DNA of 64,000 nt from Planctomycetota bacterium (GTDB lineage: Bacteria > Planctomycetota > UBA1135 > GCA-002686595): NCBI GenBank assembly GCA_014238415.1, contig JABABA010000018.1:23679-87678 (forward strand), read 5' to 3'. The position numbers and the translations under genes are program-made. The notes beneath the pieces were generated by a model, which was given only the letters and a program-made list of their open reading frames with translations, had not been told where the DNA came from and searched no databases. Below, in pieces: positions 63,169 to 64,000 of this stretch. Position 1 is the stretch's first letter. Each line of letters starts with the position of its first letter.

Positions 63169-63470
63169 GTACCCGGTGCCGAGGTGGCGATCGGAGATCC
63201 GCGACGTACAGACCAGGATCGCCTACTCCAAGCCGAGGTAGATCTCAGAGACGCGTCTTCGCAGATCCGACACGAGGGTCTCCGCACTTCGGGCGACGTC
63301 CGGGTAGCCGGTTCCTGCGTCCACGAAGCCATCCTCCACTTCGTGGAGGATGGCTTCGACCTCGATGCGAAAGTTGTCCGCAGACACCGCCAGATCTTTC
63401 GGAACCACGGCGCCGACAACGCCCCAAGGTCGGGTACTAAGCTAAGCTCCTTGAACTCGAGGGCTCTCAC
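63165..63470 (-). pseudogene. Decayed small gene, possibly an Imm8-like immunity gene
   Basis: Translation from the GTG at 63470, coupled to the previous stop (TGGTGA), gives VRALEFKELSLVPDLGALSA, which looks like the N-terminus of an Imm8-type immunity protein. Beyond about 63412 that frame turns into random-looking residues, while the coding-like continuation, VVPKDLAVSADNFRIEVEAILHEVE, sits in another frame and ends at 63223. A 35-base perfect inverted repeat (63324-63358) interrupts this continuation. A frameshift plus a palindromic insertion best explains this. The junk frame nevertheless ends in an ATGA with the next gene, so the frame assignment is not certain, nor is the family. Confidence 0.5.
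63324..63358. repeat. 35-base perfect inverted repeat inside the decayed gene
   Basis: CGAAGCCATCCTCCAC, loop TTC, GTGGAGGATGGCTTCG: sixteen perfect pairs with a three-base loop. Such a palindrome is incompatible with ordinary coding sequence and probably arose by template switching or inverted duplication. Confidence 0.85.
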
Positions 63471-63778
63471 CAGCTGACTTCGCTGGCCGTAAGCAAGCCC
63501 ATGAGCCGTCTAGTCGCCCCTCGAACCATATCCGCGTAGTCTTCACACATGGGGTCTTGGCCGCGGTCCAAGGCAACTGCATTGATCTGTTCAAGCGTCC
63601 ACCACTCGCGCTGGAATTCCCTAGCCCACTTCTGAGGCGCAGCCTGCAACAGAGCTGAAAGGGCGTCTAAGGTCGATACGAGGTCCGAGAGGCTGGTCGC
63701 TTCTCTTTCAAAGGAAGCCAATATGTTCTTCATGAGCTCGAGTTGTCTCCGGTCGTATTCCTGAGGTGATTCACTCAT
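63467..63778 (-). CDS. Small helical hypothetical protein (immunity-protein-like)
   Basis: A 103-residue, mostly helical, acidic protein: LELMKNILASFEREATSLSDLVSTLDALSALL, then WAREFQREWWTLEQINAVALDRGQDPM and a C-terminal helix. The FQxEWWTLEQxxAVALDRG pattern resembles a family of small proteins commonly found downstream of polymorphic toxins. It overlaps both neighbours (ATGA with the upstream ORF, TGGTGA with the downstream one). Confidence 0.6.
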   Translation of the reverse strand: MSESPQEYDRRQLELMKNILASFEREATSLSDLVSTLDALSALLQAAPQKWAREFQREWWTLEQINAVALDRGQDPMCEDYADMVRGATRRLMGLLTASEVSW

Positions 63779-63966
63779 CCCCCAAACCTCCCACTTCCCA
63801 CAGTTATCACCCGGCCCGAGGCAGTGTCCGTAATGACGTGGTCATGTTCTGACCCCTCCCGGTAAGCACGATACGACTGCGCAAGCAAACGCACTCTGCT
63901 CAAGTATCGCTCTTGCCCCTGTTTACGCCAATCATCGCACTGCTGTCTGTCCGAGTCTCTCATCAT
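63775..63966 (-). CDS. Small hypothetical ORF, possibly the remnant end of a larger toxin gene
   Basis: A 63-residue basic ORF (DWRKQGQERYLSRVRLLAQSYRAYREG) ending VITVGSGRFGG. An in-frame TAG occurs about 10 codons before its ATG, so it is not simply the tail of a longer intact ORF within the window. Its position ahead of immunity-like genes makes a degraded toxin C-terminus possible, but the sequence alone does not show it. Confidence 0.4.
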   Translation of the reverse strand: MMRDSDRQQCDDWRKQGQERYLSRVRLLAQSYRAYREGSEHDHVITDTASGRVITVGSGRFGG

Positions 63967-63969
63967 TTT

Positions 63970-63982
63970 GGCACCTGACTCC
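63970..63982. repeat. REP-like half-site at the right border
   Basis: GGCACCTGACTCC matches one arm of the GGTGCC/GGCACC palindrome at 62912-62930 over its core six bases. It sits just upstream of the first ORF of the small cluster, so the cluster is flanked by related motifs. The rest may lie outside the window. Confidence 0.4.
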
Positions 63983-64000
63983 CCCCGGGAAAGATCCTAG

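Overview
The window reads as chromosomal DNA from a GC-rich, Gram-negative, free-living bacterium with an elaborate cell surface. Planctomycetota-like is my best guess. It rests on FG-GAP/UnbV proteins, HEAT-vWA proteins, a Calx-beta giant, many lipoproteins and S9B peptidases, and the taxonomy is inference only. I see no rRNA, tRNA, CRISPR array or intact transposase.

Layout. 1-13070 (minus) is one giant secreted protein of more than 4,350 codons that runs off the left edge; the ORF track omits it because its stop lies outside the window. It has a signal peptide, about 20 Calx-beta repeats, then alternating concanavalin-like, InlB-type B-repeat and fibronectin-III modules. 13.3-24.4 kb is a surface-polysaccharide locus: Wzx-type flippase, three C-methyltransferase-like proteins, RfbF cytidylyltransferase, an SDR, a PIG-L deacetylase, a CpsD-like ATPase with a degenerate P-loop, a Wzz-type chain-length protein and a Wza-type export lipoprotein. 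24.4-41 kb holds an FG-GAP/UnbV/thioredoxin-fold lipoprotein, an S1-domain protein, YciB, secreted hydrolases, a rhomboid protease, a vWA protein and a sulfatase-fold lipoprotein. 41.0-42.2 kb carries two related structured RNA elements and two identical terminator-like hairpins. 42.3-48.5 kb is DDAH, M1 aminopeptidase, amidohydrolase, YtxJ-like bacilliredoxin and unknowns. 48.4-58.0 kb is a cellulose-like exopolysaccharide system: a GT2-PilZ-PilZ-TPR synthase fusion divergent from a TPR/beta-barrel exporter, flanked by two GH5 glycosidase paralogues. 58.0-62.8 kb is a class V aminotransferase, a HEAT protein and a DPP-IV peptidase. 62.9-64.0 kb is a foreign-looking cluster of tiny overlapping ORFs, one apparently decayed, bounded by REP-like motifs.

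Main discovery. Two genes are each split by a single in-frame TGA while coding character continues beyond it: the FG-GAP/UnbV lipoprotein (24445-27303) and a small zinc-ribbon protein (36658-36999). In both, a stem-loop starts 10-13 nt after the TGA and puts a G/GU-containing apical loop 18-20 nt downstream, as expected of a bacterial SECIS element; the second has a GGUC loop, the core of the E. coli SelB-binding motif. I interpret both as candidate selenoproteins. The Sec machinery is not in the window, so this is inference. A second unexplained signal is the pair of structured RNA elements with compensatory helix changes near 41.1 and 42.0 kb.
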